Made by a program: the position numbers and the translations under genes. Positions 1 to 9,665 of a stretch of DNA of 64,000 nucleotides are shown here, piece by piece; position 1 is the first letter of the stretch; every line of letters begins with the position of its first letter. The notes beneath the pieces are model-generated. The model saw only the letters and a list, made by a program, of their open reading frames with translations. It was not told where the DNA came from and did not search any database. The stretch comes from a virus, in IMG/VR virus record IMGVR_UViG_3300035698_011578, positions 1 through 64,000 of that record; one strand, written 5' to 3'.

Positions 1-708
1 ACCTTGGTTGTCTAAATTAACGACTCTATGTAACATACCTGCACCATACTTTAAAATAGTACCAGCTTCTACACCACTAATCCATTTCGATGTTGGGTTT
101 GTTTTAAACTCTCCTTGTCTTGCTATATACATTCCAACACACTCAAAACTAACATCTACTGAACCTGATGTATTTAGGTTTTCCATAGTTGTTGGTAATG
201 TCATATAATATGATTGATGTGCTCCAACTAATGTATGAAGTAATTTACCATTTACATAATAGAAAGCAGCTAGTGGTGTACACTCTATTGCTAGACTATA
301 ATATGTGTCAGGAGTTGGAATCCAATTTCTACCATAATTACCATTAAAACTTCCACTTGCTACAGAATTAACTGTACCAGCATTAGCTCTTGAATTAACA
401 CTGAATGTAGCATTATCCAATTCAAAGTAGAATCCATCTACAGGAGTATTGATTGCTGCTGTTGTTATATATGGTCCAGTTCTTCTAATATTATTTGGTG
501 TAAATGCAGTTTTCCAATTAAAACCACCACCCCAATATTGAGCGCCGATTGGACCTGTTGAACCATCTGCGCCAGTTGGACCGATAGGACCAGTAACAAT
601 TGAATCCGCACCTGTTGGGCCGATAGGACCTGTTGAACCATCTGCACCTGTTGGGCCGATAGGACCAGTAACAGTTGAATCTGCACAAATTAGAAATTGA
701 ATATTTTC
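1..708 (-). CDS. Tail fibre/adhesin with collagen-like repeats (partial, no clear start)
   Basis: The minus-strand frame is open from base 708 to the window edge. It begins with collagen-like Gly-Pro-Ile-Gly-Pro-Thr-Gly-Ala-Asp blocks (about 690-540), then a non-repetitive region of about 180 residues rich in Tyr, Asn and Thr, as in receptor-binding tail fibre tips. The protein continues beyond base 1. No ATG lies between the in-frame stop at 709-711 and the repeats, so the 5' end is either displaced by recombination or broken by an unseen indel. Phage collagen-like repeats form trimeric fibres; receptor binding is inferred, not seen. Confidence 0.6.
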
Positions 709-824
709 TTAATTTTTGATTTTCGAGTATAATTAATATTATTCAGACCTTTCATAGTAGCGTCTGTACAACCAGGAGATAATACAACATCATATGTTAA
801 AATTTTGATTACTTTCACACACAT
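690..824 (-). CDS. Small ORF upstream of the tail fibre, function unknown
   Basis: A 44-residue reading frame starts with MCVKVIK at 824 and ends where the collagen-like frame becomes open. It has no recognised domain. It may be a remnant of the missing N-terminus of the fibre gene rather than an independent gene. Confidence 0.25.
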   Translation of the reverse strand: MCVKVIKILTYDVVLSPGCTDATMKGLNNINYTRKSKIKKIFNF

Positions 825-890
825 ACTTATTATAAATACAAATAACTCTAAGGTTCTAAAATTTTAATCATATATTTTTATATATACGAT

Positions 891-1319
891 ATGAAATACT
901 TAAAGAAATATGATAGTGGTTATGATGATGATAAAAGTTTACGTAGTGAATTATTAAAATTTATTGATTCTACTGATGATACTTGGAACTATATCACACC
1001 AGAAGAATTAAATAAAGACACATCAAAATATTATTTACTCGATATACGAAAAAAAGAGGATTATGATAAAGGTCATATAGAAGGATCTGAAAATATTTTC
1101 TGGATGGATCTATTAAAAGAAAAAGAATTAGAAAAATTACCAACAAATGAAAAGATAGTATTAATATGTTACGTTGGACATACTGCTAGTCAAATGTTAG
1201 TAGTTTTGAGACTCTTAGGTTATGATGTTATAGCTCTTAAATTTGGAATGGGAATCTCACCTGTGAAAAATATACCTATTTCAGGTTGGAATGATTTTGG
1301 ATTCCCAATTACTAAATAA
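891..1319 (+). CDS. Rhodanese-domain protein
   Basis: The 142-residue protein carries one rhodanese domain from about residue 38 to 125. Visible signatures are the substrate-side motif YYLLDIRKKEDYDKGHIEG and the active-site loop ICYVGHTA, whose Cys is the persulfide-forming residue in this family. Rhodaneses transfer sulfane sulfur; in a phage the target is unknown. It starts MKYLKKY, similar to the N-terminal tag common in this genome, but lacks the usual Phe-Glu end. It converges on the homing endonuclease gene with a 2-base gap. Confidence 0.8.
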   Translation: MKYLKKYDSGYDDDKSLRSELLKFIDSTDDTWNYITPEELNKDTSKYYLLDIRKKEDYDKGHIEGSENIFWMDLLKEKELEKLPTNEKIVLICYVGHTASQMLVVLRLLGYDVIALKFGMGISPVKNIPISGWNDFGFPITK

Positions 1320-1321
1320 AG

Positions 1322-2833
1322 TTATCTTTCCCATACCCATCTTTTCAAACCACATCCCCATATTCTATAATTACCTAGGTTATGCATTATCTCAGATTCT
1401 GTACTTCCTATTACACCGGGTATTTTTAACAATTCTTGTTTTCGATAATTAAATCTATGTTTCCTCGTTTTATCAATAACCCACCAATAATTTGGTGGTG
1501 TAACACCATTTAAATTAAAATTAAGCCTCTCATAGAGAACACCATTGAAAAAGGATATGTCACTATAAGATACTATATAATCATATTCATATTTTCTTAT
1601 AAAATATTTAAATAATTTAGAAGCACCACCAATAACATTAGTTCCCAATTTAGAACAAAACCTAACTAATTCCATAACTTTCCTTTTTTTGGAAAAAGTC
1701 ATTAGACTAACAAGTTCATCATTGTAATATAACCCTATTTTATATTTGGTGCTTGAATATCCTTGTATGTGATTTTTGTTTAAAAAGTCTTTAACCAATT
1801 TAACATTAGATATTTCTTTAATTTCACACTTCCTAGCATAAATTTTATTTGAAATTGATAAGACTTTATTCAAAATCATAGACTCAACTATATCTCTTTT
1901 GTCTCTCCAATCATCTTCCCAAACATGTAATAAATTAATACCTAACTCACTACACAATTTCGTCTTATTCAAATGATAATTTTTATCTTTGTGTATTTCA
2001 GAATGCCAATAAACACCATTGAATTCAATGGCTAAATTTAATTCTGGTAAAAAAATATCTAATGATAATGGTGGTATGATAGAATAACTATTTTGTATAA
2101 CTTTAATATTTAATCCTGATATAAAATCACGTAATTCTATCTCACCACTAGAAGTAGTTGTTTCAACTGGGTTACAATTAGTGCAAATTATATTATTATT
2201 CCTTAACCTATCGTTTAGTGTTCCTGCAAATATTTCGAAATTTGATTCACATACATCATGGTATATTGTGAAATTTCTATCATTTGAATAATCCATAACT
2301 TTATAATCACTGTCTAATTTTTTGGATATTTTAGATGGTAAATTATGTTCTTTAAATTTAATGTCGGATATTATCTTTTTAACCTTTTCAGATTTAGAAG
2401 CATTATCAACTCCCCATTTTTCGTAACATGTGTTTCTATATTTTTCTTTATACTCTTCTGTTTTTGAGTAATGATCAACATTATATCTTTCTAATAAAGT
2501 ATTTCTAAGTTTATCTTTTATAGACTTCACTTTCATTGGATTATCAACACCATGATTTTTCATAAAATTATTTCTAAACTTAATTTTATTACATGAAGCA
2601 CAATAATAATTCTCTGTTAAACCATTAGTGTATGAATAGTATTCTCTGAATTGTGATTTAGTTTCTAACCCACACTCATCACATTTATAATTAACAATAA
2701 ATGTTGACCCTGGAGTTAGATGGGTTGTCTCAACCTTTACACGTTCTCTTACTGAAATATCATAACCTAATTTTCTATAATATTTAACATTCCTAGAATG
2801 TCCAATTATATAGGTGTATTTATCTAATATCAT
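1322..2833 (-). CDS. Free-standing homing endonuclease, Vsr/EDxHD-like
   Basis: The 503-residue protein has a Cys-pair zinc-binding region near residues 50-85, then repeated motifs of the type NHGVDNPMK / YNVDHYSKTEEYKEK typical of DNA-binding segments of phage homing endonucleases. A Vsr-like nuclease core follows with SLDIFLPELNLAIEFNGVYW and HVWEDDW. Such nucleases spread between phage genomes by cutting alleles that lack them. The C-terminal 180 residues resemble a further phage-type domain I cannot name. It lies between rhodanese and gp55 genes and interrupts no visible gene. Confidence 0.75.
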   Translation of the reverse strand: MILDKYTYIIGHSRNVKYYRKLGYDISVRERVKVETTHLTPGSTFIVNYKCDECGLETKSQFREYYSYTNGLTENYYCASCNKIKFRNNFMKNHGVDNPMKVKSIKDKLRNTLLERYNVDHYSKTEEYKEKYRNTCYEKWGVDNASKSEKVKKIISDIKFKEHNLPSKISKKLDSDYKVMDYSNDRNFTIYHDVCESNFEIFAGTLNDRLRNNNIICTNCNPVETTTSSGEIELRDFISGLNIKVIQNSYSIIPPLSLDIFLPELNLAIEFNGVYWHSEIHKDKNYHLNKTKLCSELGINLLHVWEDDWRDKRDIVESMILNKVLSISNKIYARKCEIKEISNVKLVKDFLNKNHIQGYSSTKYKIGLYYNDELVSLMTFSKKRKVMELVRFCSKLGTNVIGGASKLFKYFIRKYEYDYIVSYSDISFFNGVLYERLNFNLNGVTPPNYWWVIDKTRKHRFNYRKQELLKIPGVIGSTESEIMHNLGNYRIWGCGLKRWVWER

Positions 2834-2884
2834 AATTTATATATTATATGATGCAATACCCCTTTGTTTAAATACCTTTGAATT

Positions 2885-3250
2885 TTATAAAGAGTGTAAA
2901 CCTTGTCCGTCATTAGAACCTTCAATAGATACAAGCTTTATTTCATTATCATTATCACCCTTCTTTTTATATAACTCGTTAAAACCCTTTGCTAAACCTC
3001 TTTTGAAAATCTCTGTGAAATAAGCAAATGCGTTTACTGATTTTTCCTCATTAAAGTTAAACCAATTTTGGTACATGTCTAATAGACCACTTTGATAACA
3101 ATCCATTTTATCATCATTGGACCAATATCTCATTTTTTTGATAGTTTTTTTACCAAGTAATTCAAGCATTTTCTCAGCTTTTCTTGTTAATTTACCTTGG
3201 GCTTTTGATACGATAATTTCTACATACAATTCTTTGTTGTTAAGATACAT
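2885..3250 (-). CDS. 55: Late transcription sigma factor, T4 gp55-like
   Basis: The 121-residue protein begins MYLNNKELYVEI, resembling the start of T4 gp55 (YVNNKELLQAI), and contains the sigma region 2-like stretch MDCYQSGLLDMYQNW followed by AFAYFTEIFKRGLAKGFNELY. T4 gp55 replaces the host sigma factor on host RNA polymerase and reads the late promoter. It is shorter than T4 gp55 (185 residues) and has no other sigma regions. It probably recognises the AATATATA motif found upstream of many genes here; that link is inference. Confidence 0.72.
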   Translation of the reverse strand: MYLNNKELYVEIIVSKAQGKLTRKAEKMLELLGKKTIKKMRYWSNDDKMDCYQSGLLDMYQNWFNFNEEKSVNAFAYFTEIFKRGLAKGFNELYKKKGDNDNEIKLVSIEGSNDGQGLHSL

Positions 3251-3355
3251 AAATAAGCATTATTTTTTTGGAGAACTAATTAAAGTTCCGATATGCTTTC
3301 ATGTTATACATGGTTGTTTTTAGAAAGTTTAGAAAGTTTAGAAAATTATTCTTTT

Positions 3356-3625
3356 TTAGTTACTTATCTCTATTTTATCTTTATCTTTCCATATCTTTCT
3401 AACACCTAATAATGCCGCACCAACACCTATTAGTGTTATACTAGATTGTATAACTTCAGGTGCAAATGCCGAAAAGTTAGTTAGATAATACATCACTATA
3501 CCAGATAGAAATCCAAGTAAGCCAACCACAACAGAGATAACACCACAAAAACCTGAGCCAGATGTTTTACCATCATTGTTGTTAAATATCTCTTTCCAGT
3601 TGAATTTTGATACGTCTTTTGCCAT
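3356..3625 (-). CDS. Small membrane protein with two transmembrane segments
   Basis: The 89-residue protein has two hydrophobic segments, near residues 28-48 and 58-76, and a charged C-terminus (RKIWKDKDKIE). The layout is compatible with a holin or another small phage membrane protein, but no family motif is recognised. The start lies about 30 bases after an AT-rich TATATAA stretch like those before other genes here. Confidence 0.5.
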   Translation of the reverse strand: MAKDVSKFNWKEIFNNNDGKTSGSGFCGVISVVVGLLGFLSGIVMYYLTNFSAFAPEVIQSSITLIGVGAALLGVRKIWKDKDKIEISN

Positions 3626-3692
3626 AATTATAGAATTTATTTTATATTTTATATATTATTTATGAAAACTCATTTTTTGTATTTATATAAAA

Positions 3693-3722
3693 AAACCCAT
3701 CTAAATTAAATTTAGACGGGAA
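3693..3722. terminator. Hairpin terminator
   Basis: A run of A, then CCCATCTAAAT-TA-ATTTAGACGGG, then A. The stem is almost perfect and lies just past the 3' end of the 3744-5024 minus-strand gene, where the A run gives a U tract on that strand. Confidence 0.65.
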
Positions 3723-3743
3723 AAGTACAAAGTATATTATTAT

Positions 3744-5024
3744 TTAGTGTTTAATTCTTTCATTATATTTCATCTCTTTAATAGCTGATAATTCTGCATC
3801 TAGATTAGATTTTCTCTTCTCTAAATTTGTAAGTGCAGTATTCAAAATTGTTGATTCACCAATCATCTTAATTGAACCTTCAATTTTTTCTATGTTAAAA
3901 TTAACATCTTCTAATTTAAGAGTAATTTCTCTTTCCTTATCTTCAAGTTTTCTTTTAACCATCATTTCTTTACCCAATTTATTCTCATAAAAATAAGTTA
4001 AGTCATAATTTAATTCGTTTCTTACTTCGTTTACTAATTCAAGAGCTGATTGATATTTGAAGAATGAATTACCATATCTCTCATCAGTTCTATAAAGGAA
4101 TGTTGCATTCTTATAATTAAATGCAAAGCACTCTAAATAAGGATTAACTAAGTTATTAACTCTTTTAACAACATCTAATTCAACAAATTTATCCATGTTC
4201 TTAGCAACTTCTTGTAGAATAGGATAAAAGTTCTTGTTTACTATTGGTACAATAGGTGAAGAGAATAAAGTTTCTAAAGTTGTTTCTTCATTCATCTCAT
4301 CATCATTAATATAAACAGTTTTGTTATTAACACCAATACCGATTGTTAAATACTCTGAAATTCTGAAATTTACTCTATCATCTGATATCTGTGCATATTT
4401 CATACCTGATTCAATCATTCTCATAGAAGCTAGTTTCTGATCATCTTTAATATTGTTTTCTAAAACAGTTTTTTCAATATTATTCTCTGTTAACAAGAAC
4501 CATGAATCTTTAATTAATGCTACATGTCCGTTCTCAACTTGTTCAACAAGAGTATAAACTGATTCACCTTTACCACCACTTAATAGGTTACTTCTACCTT
4601 CTGGTGAAGATGTTAGGTTATGTACAAATAATTTGATTTCAGGAACCCAATCATAAATAGCAAGTTCATTAAGAATCTTAGCCATCATATCTTGATCTGT
4701 TTCAAGATTAATTGTTTCTAAAAGTACATTTATCGGTTGTCTGTAAAGTTCTCCTTGATTTTTAGAGTTTAAGACATTATATAAATTCTTCAATTCATAT
4801 AACAATTCATAATCACTCATATCATCATTAAGATCTTCTAATAAGGATTTAACTTCTTTATCATATGTATATGGCTTTAATTTCTCATTAAGAGAGATAA
4901 TTATAGATTTTTCAGAGCTTTCAATACATGCATTCATGTGTGATTCGACTATATAAGATACTTCTTCTTGGTCGAGTGAAAGGTTTTTTCTGAAGTTAAA
5001 CAATTCTAGTTTAAGATTCTTCAT
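3744..5024 (-). CDS. Hypothetical protein with C-terminal coiled coil
   Basis: The 426-residue protein is acidic and mostly helical, with a C-terminal heptad-like segment from about residue 355 to 420 rich in Lys, Glu and Leu. I do not recognise the family. It sits between membrane and virion-type genes on the same strand, so a head or scaffold role is possible but not shown. Confidence 0.6.
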   Translation of the reverse strand: MKNLKLELFNFRKNLSLDQEEVSYIVESHMNACIESSEKSIIISLNEKLKPYTYDKEVKSLLEDLNDDMSDYELLYELKNLYNVLNSKNQGELYRQPINVLLETINLETDQDMMAKILNELAIYDWVPEIKLFVHNLTSSPEGRSNLLSGGKGESVYTLVEQVENGHVALIKDSWFLLTENNIEKTVLENNIKDDQKLASMRMIESGMKYAQISDDRVNFRISEYLTIGIGVNNKTVYINDDEMNEETTLETLFSSPIVPIVNKNFYPILQEVAKNMDKFVELDVVKRVNNLVNPYLECFAFNYKNATFLYRTDERYGNSFFKYQSALELVNEVRNELNYDLTYFYENKLGKEMMVKRKLEDKEREITLKLEDVNFNIEKIEGSIKMIGESTILNTALTNLEKRKSNLDAELSAIKEMKYNERIKH

Positions 5025-5102
5025 ATTTTAAAATTTATTTTTTTTATATATTCTATATATTAATAGGAAAAAGCCATTTTTTGCTATTTTCAAACTCAAC
5101 TA

Positions 5103-6086
5103 TTATTGATTATTTTCTCTAGCTTTCAATATATTGTTAAACCATCTTGACTTCTTAGGCCCATAAATGAAATAGTCACTTTGCCCATTAAAATTCGGTG
5201 TTTCTGGATTACTACCAATTGGATAACTAGTATTATCTGATGGGTTTACGTCATTTGACCCACCATTTTCTCCAAAACTACCTGTAGCACCATAAGGTGT
5301 AGGAACTGATGGCACATCTGGATTATTAGGATCTGGGAATCCACCAGGTGTAGTTGTTCCAGTAAAGTAATCTGAGAAACCACCACTTGTTTGATAGCCA
5401 TTCTGGTCTGTCATTCCACTACCCGGTGAAATAGGATAACCTTCTGCATTAACTCTATCTTTTCTAAATGCTGGGTAATAAGTTTGTACTTCAAATGATA
5501 CCGTTAATTTTATTTGATTTGAACTAGATAAATCAACCTCCCTATTTATTTCTATTGAGTTAGTATCAGGCATTAAAATAACAGCATCTATATTCATGAA
5601 GTTATATTCAAAATACATAAATCTATATATCCATAATGTATCCATGATTGCTTGACTACACTTGAATGTGTCAATCTCATTTGATAGTAAAATCTCCAAG
5701 TCATATGTTACTGAGATTGGAACAGCTCTAACTTTAGCCAAGACCTTTCTTATTTCTTTCTCATTCTCAATAACCATTCTAAGCCACACGTTTGGATTTG
5801 CAACTTCATCTGAAAGTATATTAAAACTCTTCAGTGTTATATGACCTCTTGGTATAATATCAGTATTTAACTCAATAAACCTATTCTCAGATACTATATC
5901 ATCTTGAAAAGAATCTAATAAAAACCGTTCATCACCAGTCAAAGAATAATAAAATGGCACATTAACTGCATAATCACCCGCAGTAAATCTATTAATCCAT
6001 CTAACTTGACCTTCCAAAGTGTCTAAAACACAGACTGTTAAATCACGGAAAAAAGTATCTTCAAAATTAAATTTATCTCCTATCAT
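5103..6086 (-). CDS. Putative virion structural protein with Gly/Asn/Pro-rich tail
   Basis: The 327-residue protein has a folded N-terminal part up to about residue 215, with motifs such as TAGDYAVNVPFYYS and YRFMYFEYNFMNIDAV. A low-complexity linker rich in Gly, Asn, Pro and Ser follows (about 215-305), then a short basic end. Such linkers are common in tail or neck proteins. I cannot match it to a numbered T4 protein. The start is 15 bases after a TTAATATATAAA motif that may be a late promoter. Confidence 0.5.
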   Translation of the reverse strand: MIGDKFNFEDTFFRDLTVCVLDTLEGQVRWINRFTAGDYAVNVPFYYSLTGDERFLLDSFQDDIVSENRFIELNTDIIPRGHITLKSFNILSDEVANPNVWLRMVIENEKEIRKVLAKVRAVPISVTYDLEILLSNEIDTFKCSQAIMDTLWIYRFMYFEYNFMNIDAVILMPDTNSIEINREVDLSSSNQIKLTVSFEVQTYYPAFRKDRVNAEGYPISPGSGMTDQNGYQTSGGFSDYFTGTTTPGGFPDPNNPDVPSVPTPYGATGSFGENGGSNDVNPSDNTSYPIGSNPETPNFNGQSDYFIYGPKKSRWFNNILKARENNQ

Positions 6087-6148
6087 TATCTTTTTATTTT
6101 TATATATTAAATCAAATTCTCTTCAACTTATGACATTTTTAAAATATC

Positions 6149-7120
6149 ATGAATATGAGTATAAATAAATTATTATTATGGGAAAAACACAGACCCAGAA
6201 CAATCGAAGATATAATATTACTACCTAGAATAGGTAAACATTTTGAGAATGGAATAGAAGGTAATTATATCTTCCATGGTAATTTCGGCACAGGAAAAAC
6301 ATCATTAGCTAGAATTCTAATAGGACTCTACACAAAAGATAAAGCATTCTTAGAAATAAATAGTTCATTATATACTTCAGTTGAGGTTCTTAGGAATGAA
6401 ATCTCTGATTTTTGTAAGTTTAAACCAATGTTAGAAGCCGATTCTGATATTAAATATGTGTTTTTAGATGAATTCGATAGAGTTTCTATACAATTCCAAG
6501 ATGCATTCAAAGCATTTATTGAAAAGTATAGTAAGAACGGTGTTAGATTCATAATAACAACGAATCATATAAATCAGATAAGCGATGGTATAAAATCTAG
6601 AATACCATCATTAGATTTTGATTGTATGGATGTAGAAGAAGAAAGATATCTTAAAAAAGAAATTTACAAAAGAGTAAAGAATATTATTTTACCCGGAGAA
6701 AATGCAGAAATTTCAAAAGATGTTTTAGTTGATATAGTAAATAAGAAATTTCCTGATTTTAGATCTATAATAGTTGAGGTTGAAAGTTATATAAAAACAG
6801 GTAGTTCAACTACATCTGTCTCAAATGTCTCTACTAAGATTAAAATGGATTTATATAAAGTGTTATATGATGAATCTTTAGATTATGACAAGATATATCA
6901 TTTCCTAATGAGTAGTTTCGGTGCAGAAAAGATACACATCATGTTTAAATTATTAGGTCGACCATTTATCGATTGGTCATTAGAAAACGATAAAAATGTA
7001 GATAAATTATTTAAGTGTAACTATGTAATATCTGATTATACTTCTAAACTTGAAACAAATACAGACCCAATTATACTTGGATTGACAACAATTGGTAAAT
7101 TTAGGGATATTTTATTATAA
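6149..7120 (+). CDS. 44: Clamp loader ATPase subunit, T4 gp44-like
   Basis: The 323-residue AAA+ ATPase starts with the clamp-loader signature WEKHRPRTIEDI. It has Walker A GNFGTGKTS (about residues 45-53), Walker B VFLDEFDR, sensor-1 ITTNH and the SRIP arginine-finger motif. In T4, gp44 forms a pentamer with gp62 and loads the sliding clamp gp45. No gp62 or gp45 gene is seen in this window. The T4 homologue is 319 residues, so the length fits. It converges with the frameshifted tagged gene, overlapping it by 6 bases. Confidence 0.88.
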   Translation: MNMSINKLLLWEKHRPRTIEDIILLPRIGKHFENGIEGNYIFHGNFGTGKTSLARILIGLYTKDKAFLEINSSLYTSVEVLRNEISDFCKFKPMLEADSDIKYVFLDEFDRVSIQFQDAFKAFIEKYSKNGVRFIITTNHINQISDGIKSRIPSLDFDCMDVEEERYLKKEIYKRVKNIILPGENAEISKDVLVDIVNKKFPDFRSIIVEVESYIKTGSSTTSVSNVSTKIKMDLYKVLYDESLDYDKIYHFLMSSFGAEKIHIMFKLLGRPFIDWSLENDKNVDKLFKCNYVISDYTSKLETNTDPIILGLTTIGKFRDILL

Positions 7121-7644
7121 TTTTCTTTTAAGTTGAAAGAACTTCATTGTTATACCATATGTATGAGTTGATGCTAATGTGTAATGACATAATAGACCAA
7201 TACCCATATCTCTTAATTCTCTCTTAATTCTCTCTATATTTTCTTTATAATGTTCTTCACTGTTAATATCGCTATTAGCTAAAACTATTCTTACTGACTT
7301 TTAATAGCGACTAATGTATTTTTATTAATTATTGATGCCTTTATGATACTTTTTGGTTCACTATCAAACCCTGTTTGGTAACTCAAACGACCATCACTAT
7401 ATCTATTTTTAGAAGAAAAACTATATTCAGTAAATCCTAACACTGCCGTACAATCATATTGAACTTCATACCATATATCCTTAACATTTTCCATTTCTAC
7501 CTGATATATATCAGATAATTCTTTCATTGTAGGGATATCAGATAATTCTTTTCGCACTAATTCAAATATCTCATCACTGACTTCTAGTTTCTCTAAGTCT
7601 GATACACTCGCTTCGAATATTGAATATTTATCTATATGCTTCAT
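7115..7644 (-). pseudogene. Tagged hypothetical gene with a single-base frameshift
   Basis: The reading frame starts at 7644 with the tag MKHIDKYSIFEAS; an upstream ATG at 7689 would overlap gp25 and is unlikely. It runs to a stop at 7291, but the frame next door continues without stop to 7115 (LANSDINSEEHYKENIERIK and on to FFQLKRKL). Adding one A to the A4 run near 7302 joins both parts into 176 residues. The second half is lost only because of this base, so a sequencing error is likely. Function unknown; the tag suggests delivery in the head. Confidence 0.65.
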
Positions 7645-7679
7645 TATATATGTATATATTATTTTAATATATATAAAAT

Positions 7680-8057
7680 ATGGCAGCATTTAACTTTATA
7701 GACTTTTATATTGGGTATCCGGGACACCCAAATTATAAATCACCTGAATTAATAGAGGATGATTTAATTCGTGCAATTGTTCAAAAATATGAAATGATTA
7801 TTTTTACAAATAAAGGTGAATTATTAGGAGATCCAAATTTTGGTGCAGATTTACCATCACTATTATATGAGACTAAATTATCATCAGAAATGATAGAAGG
7901 TGATATAAGAGCACAAATAGCCGATTATATAAATGAAATAGATGATATTGACTATGACCTAAAAGTAGAATTCTTCGAAGACCCTGAAAGATATCAAGAA
8001 TATATGGTCATTGGATTTAAAATCAAAGACTATGAAGTTTATGCAAACGTCTATTAA
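7680..8057 (+). CDS. 25: Baseplate wedge protein, gp25-like (GPW/gp25 family)
   Basis: The 125-residue protein has the family pattern NKGELLGDPNFGADLPSLLY and ends with a beta-rich region (YMVIGFKIKDYEVYANVY). gp25 links the baseplate wedge to the tail sheath and starts sheath polymerisation; relatives also occur in type VI secretion systems. The T4 protein is 132 residues. It overlaps the next convergent gene by 4 bases. Confidence 0.88.
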   Translation: MAAFNFIDFYIGYPGHPNYKSPELIEDDLIRAIVQKYEMIIFTNKGELLGDPNFGADLPSLLYETKLSSEMIEGDIRAQIADYINEIDDIDYDLKVEFFEDPERYQEYMVIGFKIKDYEVYANVY

Positions 8058-8419
8058 TTTTTAATTAACTGCAACCATCTTTTAAATTCACGAAATTCAG
8101 CAGGTGTCAAATATTTAGATATTCTTCTAGCAGTATCTCTTGTTATTGGTGAATTATTAGAAAGTCTAACCATACCTGGTAATACTTCTCTTATATTATT
8201 GTTTATTACTGGTGAGTTTCCCAAAATTTGATATTTAGATAGAATCTTTTCCTCATTATTATGCCACCAATCACTGAAGCTTTTACTATGATATCCATGA
8301 ACTTCATCATATTCAACACCATCTGCACCTTCTTCATATACTTCCATTAATAATTTCTTTATAACTTCTAACTCTTCATTAACACCTTCGTTCAATTGTT
8401 CTACTTTTTTAATTTTCAT
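8054..8419 (-). CDS. Tagged hypothetical protein (MKIKKVEQLNE)
   Basis: The 121-residue protein starts with the tag MKIKKVEQLNE followed by Gly, which fits cleavage after Glu by a T4 gp21-type prohead protease. The rest includes HGYHSKSFSDWWHNNEEK and ITRDTARRISKYLTPAEF; no family recognised. By analogy with T4 internal proteins it may be packaged in the capsid. Confidence 0.6.
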   Translation of the reverse strand: MKIKKVEQLNEGVNEELEVIKKLLMEVYEEGADGVEYDEVHGYHSKSFSDWWHNNEEKILSKYQILGNSPVINNNIREVLPGMVRLSNNSPITRDTARRISKYLTPAEFREFKRWLQLIKN

Positions 8420-8428
8420 ATTCTTTAT

Positions 8429-9046
8429 TTATTTTATTGGGCAATGATTTGCTGAATAAATATATTTCCAATCTCTTTTAATGTTTACACCGATTGTTGT
8501 TGCTGCAACAAAAATGTCTTCTAAACATTCTGAATCGCTACCACCTACAATATATGTTAATTTACCTTTTTGTGATTTTAAGAAACTATATAACTTATTA
8601 CCAATGTGAAACCACTGATGATTATTACCAATAAATACTATTGCAGTTCCCTTATTTGTCTCGAATAATTCTCCCTTTTTAAGAGTTTTAGATTCTTCCT
8701 TCTGTTTTATTCCATTATATACATCTTCATTTAATATCTTTTTGTAGAAATCAACATTGACATCATAGTTATATCGTTTTTCTATTAAATCTTTTTGATT
8801 TGGGAAAAAATATAAATCACCATTTACTGGTTTATCAGGTTTATCATCATATAAATAATCTTTATCCACATTTTTACCCTCAATATGATTATCCCATATT
8901 TGATAAACATCACTAAATCCTTTACTATATTTATTTAATTCGTTTAGATACATCTCTGTGAAAAATTCACGGAAAGATTTTTGAACATCAACGATTATTA
9001 ATGAAGAATTGTTACTGTGGCTTTCGAAAGTTTTTAGAAAAATCAT
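8429..9046 (-). CDS. Tagged isochorismatase-like cysteine hydrolase
   Basis: The start at 9046 (MIFLKTFES) is preferred over an upstream ATG at 9214, which would add 56 hydrophobic residues and overlap the divergent gene at 9111. The 205-residue protein has SSLIIVDVQKSF near the N-terminus and VGGSDSECLEDIFVAATTIG near the C-terminus, matching the catalytic Asp and Cys regions of the isochorismatase-like superfamily. The catalytic Lys is not obvious, so activity is uncertain. The first residues look like a short version of the head tag. Confidence 0.6.
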   Translation of the reverse strand: MIFLKTFESHSNNSSLIIVDVQKSFREFFTEMYLNELNKYSKGFSDVYQIWDNHIEGKNVDKDYLYDDKPDKPVNGDLYFFPNQKDLIEKRYNYDVNVDFYKKILNEDVYNGIKQKEESKTLKKGELFETNKGTAIVFIGNNHQWFHIGNKLYSFLKSQKGKLTYIVGGSDSECLEDIFVAATTIGVNIKRDWKYIYSANHCPIK

Positions 9047-9110
9047 AATGTATATATTTAAAATATAAATCCAAAAAATGTTGATTATAAAAAGTAATAT
9101 ATAGTTATAT

Positions 9111-9572
9111 ATGAAACATTTAAAATACTCTAAGATATTTGAAGGAAATAAATATGGTGATGCCATCAAAAATGATACACTAACTGGTTTAAATGATTTA
9201 GTATATGAAATCAAAGATATGGGTTATGAAGTTAACTGTAAGGCATATGTTTCCTATGGTGGCGATGATGATGATATAACATATGATATTATAGTTAAAA
9301 AGGAAAGAGACAACAGAGACAATCGAAACATAACATTAGGTAATATTGAGAAAATGGATATTTTTGATAAGGAAAACGATGCGGTATATAAGTTGAAAAA
9401 AGAATTCGGTGAAATAATAAAACGAGCAATAGATGCATTTGGTTTACATGTTAATTATTATTCATATAAAATTGAAGAAAACAGTACTTTCCTATTTGTT
9501 AAATTCCAAAAATGGTGTGATGATGATGAAATCGATGATGAGAATGATGAGAATGATGATTTTTTCGAATAA
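9111..9572 (+). CDS. Tagged hypothetical protein (MKHLKYSKIFE)
   Basis: The 153-residue protein starts MKHLKYSKIFE then Gly, a strong match to the shared tag. It is acidic and ends in an Asp/Glu/Asn-rich tail (DDEIDDENDENDDFFE). No domain recognised. It is divergent from the isochorismatase-like gene, with AATATATA-like sequence in between. Confidence 0.6.
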   Translation: MKHLKYSKIFEGNKYGDAIKNDTLTGLNDLVYEIKDMGYEVNCKAYVSYGGDDDDITYDIIVKKERDNRDNRNITLGNIEKMDIFDKENDAVYKLKKEFGEIIKRAIDAFGLHVNYYSYKIEENSTFLFVKFQKWCDDDEIDDENDENDDFFE

Positions 9573-9602
9573 ACTACAATAATTATAATTTTTTACAAAA
9601 AA

Positions 9603-9653
9603 ATGCCCCCAATTAAAATATTGAGGGCTGGTCTAAACCTTAATGGTTTAGAT
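9603..9653. terminator. Two hairpins between convergent genes
   Basis: GCCCCCAAT-TAAAAT-ATTGAGGGC (9605-9629) is followed by TCTAAACC-TTAAT-GGTTTAGA (about 9631-9652). Both lie between the convergent genes ending at 9572 and 9666 and probably end transcription from both sides. The U tracts are weak. Confidence 0.5.
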
Positions 9654-9665
9654 GTGATTTTTCAT

